Source: Pseudomonas sp. K2I15 (GTDB taxonomy: Bacteria > Pseudomonadota > Gammaproteobacteria > Pseudomonadales > Pseudomonadaceae). From it: a stretch of DNA of 64,000 nt. The translations under genes were made by a program, and so were the position numbers. The notes beneath the pieces were generated by a model. That model saw nothing but the letters and a program-made list of their open reading frames with translations, searched no databases and had not been told where the DNA came from. The DNA lies in assembly GCF_002204795.1 (NCBI RefSeq), contig NZ_NIXO01000025.1, positions 1 to 64,000 on the forward strand. Reading direction: 5' to 3'. Shown here one piece after another: positions 57,213-64,000 of this stretch (position 1 is the first letter of the stretch; the number at the start of each line of letters is the position of its first letter).

Positions 57213-58883
57213 ATGACCGAGCCAGAAGACCCCAGCCGTGAGCGTCTCAAGCACCATTTTGCCCAGCGGGTAATTCATCAGGCACGTCAAATTCTTGAGA
57301 TCTGGCAGCGCCTGCAACGCAGCGAATGGTCGACCACTGACTTGTCCGAACTCAGTGAGGCCAACCTGCGCCTGCTGCGGTTTGCCGAGCGCTTCGAGCA
57401 GCCGGAACACGGCCAACTGGCGCACCTGATCAGCGCCTCACTCAAGGCAGTGGACGACAACCGCGGCCGCCTGAGCAGCCACCTGATCACCGATCTCAAT
57501 CGCCTGATGCAGCGCCTGTCGCGCACCGGCCTGCGCCAGGGCGACCAGCTGGAACAAACCTTCCTGCCGCCGATGCGCAAGCCGATCTACGTGATGCTGG
57601 CCGATCACGACCGCGCCGAGCGCTTGGCCAAGCAGCTGGAGTTTTTCGGCTTGAGCGCCCAGTCGCTCGACAGCGTGGCAGCGTTTCGCTCATCGATGGC
57701 CGAGCGTTTGCCGGCGGCCATCGTGATGGATGTGGATTTTTGCGGCACCGGCCTGGGCCTGAAACTCGCCGCCGAAGCCCAGGAAGGCCTGGAGCAAAAA
57801 CTGCCGCTGCTGTTTTTCAGCCTGCACGAAACCGATACGCCCACCCGCCTGGCCGCCGTGCGCGCCGGCGGCCAGGAGTTCCTCACCGGAACCCTGGAGG
57901 CCTCGAGCCTGCTGGAAAAAATCGAAGTGCTGACCTGCGTCGCCCAGTACGAACCTTATAAAGTGCTGATCATCGACGACTCGCGCGCCCAGGCGATGCA
58001 CACCGAGCGCCTGCTCAACAGCGCCGGCATCGTCACCCGCACCCTGATCGAACCGATCCAGGCCATGGCCGAGCTGGCAGACTTCCAGCCCGACCTGATC
58101 ATCCTCGACATGTATATGCCGGCCTGCACCGGTACCGAACTGGCCAAGGTGATCCGCCACAACGACCGTTACGTCAGCGTGCCGATCATCTACCTCTCGG
58201 CCGAAGACGACCTGGACAAGCAACTGGACGCCATGAGCGAAGGCGGCGACGACTTCCTCACCAAGCCGATCAAGCCCCGGCACCTGATCACCACCGTGCG
58301 CAACCGCGCAGCAAGGGCGCGCAACCTCAAGGCGCGGATGGTGCGCGACAGCCTTACGGGGCTGTACAACCACACGCACATTCTGCAATTGCTTGAAGAC
58401 TGTAGCTTCCGCTCGCGTCGCGAGGGCAAGGCGCTGAGCTTTGCGATGCTCGACATCGACCACTTCAAACGGGTCAACGACAGCCACGGCCACCCCATGG
58501 GCGACCGGGTGATCAAGAGCCTGGCGCTGTTTCTCAAGCAGCGCCTGCGCAAGACCGACTATATAGGCCGTTACGGTGGCGAAGAATTTGCCATCGTGAT
58601 GCCCGACACCGATCTCGACGCCGCCTGCAAAGTGCTCGACGAAATCCGTGGGCGCTTTGCCGAGGTTCACTACCCCGCCCAGCCGCAGGATTTGTGGTGC
58701 ACCTTCAGTGCCGGCGTGGTGGAACTGTGTGATGGCTCCGACAGCCTGATGATGGCGGCCCAGGCCGACGAGGCGTTGTACCGCGCCAAGGATGCCGGGC
58801 GTAACCGGGTGGTGTCGGCGCGCGCATCAAAGCAAAGTGCCACCTTTTCACCGGAATCCACCGAATCCGTCATAACTTTGTAA
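57213..58883 (+). CDS. gcbA: Diguanylate cyclase GcbA-like (REC-REC-GGDEF)
   Basis: A 556-residue c-di-GMP synthase. After an N-terminal helical region (about 1-110) comes a first, degenerate receiver (about 127-245; it keeps MDVDF but lacks the conserved lysine). A canonical receiver follows (about 248-370, LIIDDSR, LDMYMP, TKPI), then a GGDEF domain with GGEEF at 455-459 and the inhibitory RKTD site at 446-449. GcbA in P. fluorescens and P. aeruginosa promotes surface attachment. Its position before a chemoreceptor and aroQ matches PA4843-PA4846. c-di-GMP produced here could favour the Tad and adhesin systems, which is inference. Confidence 0.9.
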   Translation: MTEPEDPSRERLKHHFAQRVIHQARQILEIWQRLQRSEWSTTDLSELSEANLRLLRFAERFEQPEHGQLAHLISASLKAVDDNRGRLSSHLITDLNRLMQRLSRTGLRQGDQLEQTFLPPMRKPIYVMLADHDRAERLAKQLEFFGLSAQSLDSVAAFRSSMAERLPAAIVMDVDFCGTGLGLKLAAEAQEGLEQKLPLLFFSLHETDTPTRLAAVRAGGQEFLTGTLEASSLLEKIEVLTCVAQYEPYKVLIIDDSRAQAMHTERLLNSAGIVTRTLIEPIQAMAELADFQPDLIILDMYMPACTGTELAKVIRHNDRYVSVPIIYLSAEDDLDKQLDAMSEGGDDFLTKPIKPRHLITTVRNRAARARNLKARMVRDSLTGLYNHTHILQLLEDCSFRSRREGKALSFAMLDIDHFKRVNDSHGHPMGDRVIKSLALFLKQRLRKTDYIGRYGGEEFAIVMPDTDLDAACKVLDEIRGRFAEVHYPAQPQDLWCTFSAGVVELCDGSDSLMMAAQADEALYRAKDAGRNRVVSARASKQSATFSPESTESVITL

Positions 58884-58935
58884 TAGAAACGCAATAACTT
58901 CAGGCACTTACTTCTGCTGTCGGTTGAAACCACGC

Positions 58936-60897
58936 ATGCGCCTGAAGCTGCTGACGAATCTGAACACCCTCCTTCTGGTCGCCGTTTGCCTGGCCCTGGG
59001 CGCGACGCTCTGGTGGTCGCAACGCGCCCTGGAGCGGCCTTATCTGCTGATGGAGCGCTACCTGGGCCTGTCGCAGACCTTTCAGAACCAGGCCGCACGC
59101 AACATCGACGACTACCTCGCCAGCGGCGACGCTCTGCGCCTGAGCAGCGCCAGCCAGAGCCTGGAAAACCTGCTGCAGCACCTGGATGAGTTACCGGCAG
59201 ACCTGGCGCAAAACCTGCGACCCAGCCTGGTAGACCTGGACACCTTCAGCAAGACCGACCTGCTGGCGGCCGGCAAGCTGGCGGGCGACCCGCAAGCCTT
59301 GCTGCTACAAGCCGAACGCGAACTTGGCGCGAACCTGGAGCAACTGAACCAGTACGCCAGCGGTGTGAATTCGCCCGAGGCGACGCGCTATCTGCCGCCT
59401 TTATTGGCCGCGTCCCAGCACCTGGCCAAACTCTCCCTGGCCCGGGACAAACTGGTGAGCAGCGGGCGCAGCGAACTGGCCGACGATGTGGAGCGCGAAG
59501 TCAGCAATATCCGCAGCCAGGCTGACGTGCTGGGGCAACTGCCATTGCTGGGCGTGACGGCCAGCAGCGAGTCCAATACCGACGATTTCTCGGCCATGAT
59601 GGGCCTGGAAAACACCGAAAAAACCGTGGCCCAGGACACCGGCGTCGACCTCAAGCGCGAACTCAACAGCCTGCTGACCCGCTACCCCGCAGAACTGAAA
59701 CGCACCCGTGAGCAAATCCAGCAACGCACCGAACTGGCCACCAGCACTCACCTGAAAATCCATGCCGTGCAGCAAGCCATCGCCGGGCTGGAGCCGGTAG
59801 TGCGGGCCCAACACGCGCAGATCCAGGGCGAAGTGCGGCTGATGCAAGGCGTGATGATCGGCCTGATTTTGCTCATGGCACTATTAATCGACACTTTGCA
59901 GCGGCGCCTGGCGCGAGTGCTGACCAACCTGGCGCCGGCCTTGTCCACATGGGCCGAAGGCGATTTCAGCCAGCCCATTGCCTTGGGCAAGACCAACCGC
60001 GAACTGCACGATATCGAAGAGTCCCTGAATCGCCTGCGCGCCTATCTGGTGGACCTGGTGGGCACCATCAGAGGCAACGCCGAGCAAGTGGCCGGCAGCA
60101 GCAGCGCACTGGCAGAACTGAGCAACGGCATGCACGACGGCGCTGAGCGGCAGGCCGGTGATACCGCGCAGATTCGCGATTCCCTCGGCGAACTGGAGGC
60201 GACTATCCAGCAGGTCGCCGGCGACGCGAGCCAGGCCGCCGAAGCCAGCCGCAGCGCAGGCGAGGCGGTGGAACAGGGCCAGCGAGTGATCGGCCTGAGC
60301 CTGACCGGGCTTCACGCATTGGTGGGCGAAGTACAGATAAACGCGCAAATGATCGAAAAACTCGCCGAAGAGTCCGCGACCATCGGCGGCGTACTCACGG
60401 TGATCCGCTCGATTGCCGACCAGACCAATCTCCTGGCGTTGAACGCCGCCATCGAGGCCGCCCGCGCGGGTGAAGCCGGTCGCGGGTTCGCCGTAGTGGC
60501 CGACGAAGTTCGCTCCCTGGCCCAGCGCACCGCCGGCGCTACCGCCGAAATCCAGCACCTGATCGCCGGCCTGCAAACCGCTGCCCGGCAATCGGTGGAA
60601 GGCATGCGTGCCCAGGTCGAACACGCCGAGGCCACTGCCGAGCAAGCCCAGGCAGCCGACGGGGCGCTGGATGAAATCGTCGGGGCGATCCAGACCATTT
60701 CCGACACGGCCGTGCGGATCGCCGATGTCACTGCCCAACAAAGCGGCGCCGTCAGCGAAATCCGCGATAACAGTGAGAGAATTCACCAATTGGGTGAGGA
60801 TAACTTGCTGCGAATTGGCCAAGGGCGTAGCCAGGGCGAGCATTTGTTGGTGCTCGGCGGGCAACTCAACACCGCCGTGCAAGCATTCCGCGTCTAG
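58936..60897 (+). CDS. Methyl-accepting chemotaxis protein (CtpL-like)
   Basis: A 653-residue chemoreceptor. It has a first membrane helix (residues 8-28), a long helical periplasmic sensor (about 30-295), a second helix (about 300-320), a HAMP-like segment, and a cytoplasmic signalling domain with the invariant hairpin tip IADQTNLLALNAAIEAARAG near 495. The gene order gcbA-MCP-aroQ matches ctpL of P. aeruginosa (phosphate/catechol taxis), but the ligand here is not known. The ATG at 58936 was preferred to a TTG four codons upstream. Confidence 0.87.
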   Translation: MRLKLLTNLNTLLLVAVCLALGATLWWSQRALERPYLLMERYLGLSQTFQNQAARNIDDYLASGDALRLSSASQSLENLLQHLDELPADLAQNLRPSLVDLDTFSKTDLLAAGKLAGDPQALLLQAERELGANLEQLNQYASGVNSPEATRYLPPLLAASQHLAKLSLARDKLVSSGRSELADDVEREVSNIRSQADVLGQLPLLGVTASSESNTDDFSAMMGLENTEKTVAQDTGVDLKRELNSLLTRYPAELKRTREQIQQRTELATSTHLKIHAVQQAIAGLEPVVRAQHAQIQGEVRLMQGVMIGLILLMALLIDTLQRRLARVLTNLAPALSTWAEGDFSQPIALGKTNRELHDIEESLNRLRAYLVDLVGTIRGNAEQVAGSSSALAELSNGMHDGAERQAGDTAQIRDSLGELEATIQQVAGDASQAAEASRSAGEAVEQGQRVIGLSLTGLHALVGEVQINAQMIEKLAEESATIGGVLTVIRSIADQTNLLALNAAIEAARAGEAGRGFAVVADEVRSLAQRTAGATAEIQHLIAGLQTAARQSVEGMRAQVEHAEATAEQAQAADGALDEIVGAIQTISDTAVRIADVTAQQSGAVSEIRDNSERIHQLGEDNLLRIGQGRSQGEHLLVLGGQLNTAVQAFRV

Positions 60898-60924
60898 CCG
60901 GATCTGCAGCCGTGTGAAGATCAA

Positions 60925-61018
60925 AATGTGGGAGCGGGCTTGCTCGCGAAGGCGGCGTGCCAGTCAACAGAGGTATCGACTGAACCACCGCCTTCGCGAG
61001 CAAGCCCGCTCCCACATT
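60925..61018. repeat. REPIN-like inverted repeat, class A (copy 6)
   Basis: The class A arms enclose GGCGGCGTGCCAGTC. It lies in the 264-bp gap between the MCP and aroQ genes; the rest of that gap holds the probable aroQ promoter, but nothing else is recognised. Confidence 0.88.
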
Positions 61019-61161
61019 GACCGGATTCGGCCTTGCGGTCACATATTTTGCGCAATCCTCGCTAATCGTGCTGCCTACTGCATAGAACTGGACAGTCACA
61101 AACCCTTTGCGGCATAGTCGCCGGGTTCTACCGTGCCCACATCCATAACAAGGAACAGCCG

Positions 61162-61617
61162 ATGGCGACCTTACTGGTTCTTCACGGACCCAACCTGAAC
61201 CTGCTCGGCACCCGCGAACCGGGCGTCTACGGGGCAGTGACCCTCGAACAGATCAACCTCGATCTGGAACGACGGGCACGTGATGCCGGCCACCATCTGC
61301 TCTACCTGCAAAGCAATGCCGAGTACGAATTGATTGATCGCATCCATGCCGCGCGCAGCGAAGGTGTGGACTTTATCCTGATCAATCCCGCCGCTTTTAC
61401 GCACACAAGCGTTGCATTACGTGACGCGCTGCTGGCGGTGAGCATCCCATTCATCGAAGTGCATTTATCGAACGTGCACAAACGCGAACCTTTCCGCCAT
61501 CACTCTTACTTCTCCGACGTTGCGGTAGGAGTGATCTGCGGCCTTGGCGCCAGCGGTTACCGACTGGCCCTGGAGGCCGCCCTGGAACAGCTTGAAGACA
61601 CGGCCAAGCGCCCCTGA
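61162..61617 (+). CDS. aroQ: Type II 3-dehydroquinate dehydratase
   Basis: A 151-residue shikimate-pathway enzyme forming 3-dehydroshikimate. The active-site features are visible: REPGVYG with the catalytic tyrosine near 24, NPAAFTHTSVALRDAL with asparagine and histidine near 75, and EVHLSNVHKREPFRHHS with the catalytic histidine near 102. AAGGAAC precedes the start. It heads an operon with accB (25 bp) and accC, a conserved arrangement in pseudomonads. Confidence 0.95.
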   Translation: MATLLVLHGPNLNLLGTREPGVYGAVTLEQINLDLERRARDAGHHLLYLQSNAEYELIDRIHAARSEGVDFILINPAAFTHTSVALRDALLAVSIPFIEVHLSNVHKREPFRHHSYFSDVAVGVICGLGASGYRLALEAALEQLEDTAKRP

Positions 61618-61642
61618 CCGACCCTTTGGGAGTTGATGATTC

Positions 61643-62098
61643 ATGGATATCCGTAAAGTTAAGAAATTGATCGAACTGCTGGAAGAATCCGGTATCGACG
61701 AGCTGGAGATCAAGGAAGGCGAGGAGTCCGTACGGATCAGCCGTCACAGCAAGACCCCGGCCCAACAGTTCTACGCACCACAGATGCAAGCTCCGGCGCC
61801 TGCGCCAGTGGCTGCCGCTCCGGTTGCAACCGTTGCCGAAGCCCCTGCTGCTCCAAAACTGAACGGTTTTGTGGTCAAGTCGCCAATGGTCGGTACCTTC
61901 TACCGCACCCCGGCACCGACTTCGCCAGCCTTTGTTGAAATCGGCCAGACCGTCAAAGTGGGCGACACCATCTGCATCGTTGAAGCGATGAAGATGATGA
62001 ACCACATCCAGGCTGAAAAAGCCGGTGTGATCGAATCCATCCTGGTAGAAAACGGTCAGCCGGTTGAATTCGACCAACCGCTGTTCACCATCGTTTGA
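61643..62098 (+). CDS. accB: Biotin carboxyl carrier protein of acetyl-CoA carboxylase
   Basis: A 151-residue protein. The N-terminal region (1-40) is followed by a Pro/Ala-rich linker (about 49-72) and a biotinyl domain (75-151) with the biotinylated lysine K117 in EAMKM and the thumb segment PMVGTFYRTP. It carries carboxy-biotin from AccC to the carboxyltransferase. It lies 17 bp upstream of accC, the usual accBC pair. Confidence 0.95.
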   Translation: MDIRKVKKLIELLEESGIDELEIKEGEESVRISRHSKTPAQQFYAPQMQAPAPAPVAAAPVATVAEAPAAPKLNGFVVKSPMVGTFYRTPAPTSPAFVEIGQTVKVGDTICIVEAMKMMNHIQAEKAGVIESILVENGQPVEFDQPLFTIV

Positions 62099-62115
62099 AC
62101 CGCGGAGAGCCAACG

Positions 62116-63474
62116 ATGTTGAAACCTGCGAAGCTGGAAAAAGTCCTGATCGCCAACCGCGGCGAAATCGCCCTGCGGATCCTGCGCGCTTGCAAGGAAA
62201 TGGGCATCAAGACCGTCGCGGTGTACTCGACTGCCGACAAAGAGCTGATGCACTTGGGTCTGGCTGACGAGACAGTTTGCATCGGCCCGGCGCCTGCCAA
62301 CCTGTCTTACCTGCACATCCCGGCGATCATCGCGGCCGCTGAAGTGACCGGCGCTACCGCCATTCACCCAGGCTACGGTTTCCTCGCGGAAAACGCCGAT
62401 TTCGCCGAACAGGTGGAAAAATCCGGTTTTGCCTTCATCGGCCCGAAAGCCGACACCATTCGCCTGATGGGCGACAAGGTATCGGCCAAGCACGCCATGA
62501 TCGCAGCCGGCGTGCCAACCGTGCCTGGCTCCGACGGCCCGTTGCCTGAAGACCCGGAAACCGCTCTGCGCATTGGTCGCGAAGTCGGTTACCCGGTGAT
62601 CATCAAGGCCGCTGGCGGCGGCGGTGGTCGTGGCATGCGCGTTGTGCACAAGGAAGAAGACCTGATCGAAGCGGCCAAGCAGACTCGCGAAGAAGCGGGC
62701 GCCTGGTTCAGCAACCCGATGGTCTACCTCGAAAAATACCTGACCAACCCACGTCACGTGGAAGTGCAGGTGCTTTCCGATGGCCAGGGTCACGCGATTC
62801 ACCTGGGCGACCGTGACTGCTCGCTGCAGCGTCGTCACCAGAAGGTGCTTGAAGAAGCACCGGCACCGGGCCTGGATGAAACCGCCCGTGCCGAAGTGCT
62901 GGCGCGTTGCGTCAAGGCGTGCATCGACATCAACTACCGTGGCGCGGGCACTTTCGAGTTCCTGTACGAGAACGGCCGCTTCTACTTCATCGAGATGAAC
63001 ACTCGTGTGCAGGTAGAGCATCCGGTATCGGAAATGGTCACCGGTATCGACATCGTCAAGGAGATGCTGAGCATCGCCGCTGGCAACAAGCTGTCGTTTA
63101 CCCAGGAAGATGTGAAGATCCACGGCCACTCCCTGGAGTGCCGGATCAACGCCGAAGACCCGAAAACCTTTATCCCAAGCCCAGGCATGGTCAAGCACTT
63201 CCATGCACCAGGCGGCAACGGCGTTCGCGTCGATTCCCACCTGTACAGCGGCTACAAGGTTCCGTCGAACTACGACTCCCTGATCGGCAAGCTGATCACC
63301 TGGGGCTCGACTCGCGATGAAGCCATGGCACGCATGCGCAATGCCCTGGACGAAATCGTGGTAGACGGCATCAAGACCAACATCCCGTTGCATCGGGACC
63401 TGGTTCGCGATGAAGGCTTCTGCGAAGGTGGTGTGAACATTCACTACCTGGAACACAAGCTGGCTAATCAGTAA
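62116..63474 (+). CDS. accC: Biotin carboxylase of acetyl-CoA carboxylase
   Basis: A 452-residue ATP-grasp enzyme that carboxylates AccB-bound biotin using bicarbonate and ATP. The N-terminal biotin-carboxylase domain starts LIANRGEIALRILRA, the glycine-rich ATP loop is AAGGGGGRGM near residue 164, the conserved CSLQRRHQK lies near 236, and MNTRVQVEHPVSE near 295 is the catalytic stretch. The ATG at 62116 follows GGAGAG. A clear terminator follows the stop. Confidence 0.96.
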   Translation: MLKPAKLEKVLIANRGEIALRILRACKEMGIKTVAVYSTADKELMHLGLADETVCIGPAPANLSYLHIPAIIAAAEVTGATAIHPGYGFLAENADFAEQVEKSGFAFIGPKADTIRLMGDKVSAKHAMIAAGVPTVPGSDGPLPEDPETALRIGREVGYPVIIKAAGGGGGRGMRVVHKEEDLIEAAKQTREEAGAWFSNPMVYLEKYLTNPRHVEVQVLSDGQGHAIHLGDRDCSLQRRHQKVLEEAPAPGLDETARAEVLARCVKACIDINYRGAGTFEFLYENGRFYFIEMNTRVQVEHPVSEMVTGIDIVKEMLSIAAGNKLSFTQEDVKIHGHSLECRINAEDPKTFIPSPGMVKHFHAPGGNGVRVDSHLYSGYKVPSNYDSLIGKLITWGSTRDEAMARMRNALDEIVVDGIKTNIPLHRDLVRDEGFCEGGVNIHYLEHKLANQ

Positions 63475-63490
63475 GCGAAGTGATCCACCC

Positions 63491-63518
63491 AACAAAGCCG
63501 CCTTCGGGCGGCTTTGTT
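63491..63518 (+). terminator. Rho-independent terminator of aroQ-accB-accC
   Basis: A 12-bp perfect stem AACAAAGCCGCC with a TTCG loop is followed by a T-rich stretch. It lies 16 bp after the accC stop. Confidence 0.92.
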
Positions 63519-63545
63519 GTTTGTGGTGCCTGTGAAAAACGCTTT

Positions 63546-63612
63546 TGTGGCGAGGGGGCTTGCCCCCTCGCTACAACAAGCTCCCTCACCACAACAAGCT
63601 CCCTCGCCACAG
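63546..63612. repeat. REP-like repeat, class C
   Basis: TGTGGCGAGGGGGCTTGCCC starts a palindrome closed by CCCTCGCTACA, followed by two further arms AACAAGCTCCCTCACCACA and AACAAGCTCCCTCGCCACA. It differs in sequence from classes A and B but keeps the GCTTGC core. Confidence 0.82.
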
Positions 63613-63689
63613 GTCATGCTCTCGCGTAAACTTGCGCGTTTCTCGCAGCCCTACCCTGCTGCACACTCATTTTTTCAAAGGTGCCCGCC

Positions 63690-64000
63690 ATGCCTTGGCT
63701 GCAAGTCCGTCTCGCCATCAGCCCAGAACAAGCCGAAACCTACGAAGACGCGTTCCTCGAAGTGGGCGCCGTGTCGGTGACCTTCATGGACGCCGAAGAC
63801 CAGCCGATCTTCGAACCCGAACTAAACACCACCCCGCTGTGGTCCCACACCCACTTGCTGGCTCTGTTCGAAGACGGCACCGATGCCGCCAGCGTCCTGG
63901 CCCATATGGAATTGCTCACCGGCGGCCCGCTGCCGGAACACCACAGCGAAATCATCGAAGACCAGGACTGGGAACGCAGCTGGATGGACAACTTCCAGCC
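63690..64000 (+). CDS. prmA: Ribosomal protein L11 methyltransferase, 5' part only
   Basis: The frame begins MPWLQVRLAIS after AAAGGTG and continues to the window edge, giving about 103 residues. The N-terminal substrate-recognition domain of PrmA is visible (EVGAVSVTFMDAEDQPIFEPE; the DWERSWMDNF motif near residue 93). PrmA trimethylates L11. The position after accC agrees with the accBC-prmA order in pseudomonads. The methyltransferase domain lies outside the window. Confidence 0.9.
   Translation, partial: MPWLQVRLAISPEQAETYEDAFLEVGAVSVTFMDAEDQPIFEPELNTTPLWSHTHLLALFEDGTDAASVLAHMELLTGGPLPEHHSEIIEDQDWERSWMDNFQ

Noticed and set aside
63546..63612. Clustered short repeats as a CRISPR or IS end
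   Set aside because: They form palindromes with the REP-type GCTTGC core and no spacers or transposase.

Overview
The window is a gene-dense, GC-rich chromosomal segment that reads as the Pseudomonas fluorescens group. The evidence is the gene set and order (bauA-mmsA, cueR-copA, a pprA/pprB-associated tad cluster, speA-sui1-nudix, gcbA-MCP-aroQ-accB-accC-prmA) and ten REP/REPIN-like palindromic elements, most built on the core AGCGGGCTTGCTCGCGAA or the variant AGCGAGCTTGCTCGCGAA. No rRNA, tRNA, IS, prophage or CRISPR was seen. All assignments come from reading the sequence and recalled family knowledge; no searches were run.

Region 1 (1-13.5 kb): catabolism and nucleobase salvage. A strong promoter fires leftward out of the window. 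Next come a leftward bauA-mmsA pair (beta-alanine/methylmalonate-semialdehyde catabolism) with a divergent LysR regulator, an NCS2 purine permease, a RutR-like TetR regulator, YigZ, a MerR/SDR pair, 8-oxoguanine deaminase, a Ca2+/H+ antiporter and adenine deaminase. Together these suggest import and deamination of purine bases and disposal of pyrimidine-derived beta-amino acids. Region 2 (13.5-17.5 kb): a LysR regulator divergent from an ABM-domain monooxygenase and a quinone-oxidoreductase-like enzyme, then a Bcr/CflA exporter. Region 3 (17.5-21.1 kb): copper homeostasis with copZ, copA and cueR. Two CueR-type dyads are visible, and one is shared with an uncharacterised secreted protein. Region 4 (21.2-26 kb): a RIO1-type kinase and a thiolase / FabG-like / MaoC lipid cluster.

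Region 5 (26.2-44.9 kb): a surface-appendage island. It begins with a Gly/Thr-repeat lipoprotein and a TpsB-type outer-membrane transporter. An orphan receiver protein and the Flp pilin follow, then the rightward operon rcpC-rcpA-tadZ-tadA-tadB-tadC-tadD-DUF3613. It ends with the regulator PprB, prepilin peptidase FppA, pseudopilin TadE, sensor kinase PprA and TadG. An 11-bp motif, TAGTAGGAAAG, lies in the same orientation upstream of both rcpC and pprB and is a candidate PprB-linked site.

Region 6 (45-52.4 kb): two tandem DUF4136 lipoproteins, CmoM, a MazG-like protein, a small membrane protein, a DUF6124 protein behind a long hairpin-rich leader, a MATE exporter, an unusual protein joining RTX-like repeats to an M91-type zinc peptidase, and a lipoprotein esterase. 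Region 7 (52.5-64 kb): conserved core genes speA, sui1, a NUDIX hydrolase, DUF2333, the diguanylate cyclase gcbA, a chemoreceptor, aroQ, accB, accC and the start of prmA, cut by the window edge.

The most interesting items are the RTX/M91 protein, the structured leader of the DUF6124 gene, the TpsB transporter paired with a lipoprotein instead of a TpsA exoprotein, the shared tad/pprB motif, the shared CueR operator, and a gene-poor stretch with two perfect DnaA boxes and a small ORF.
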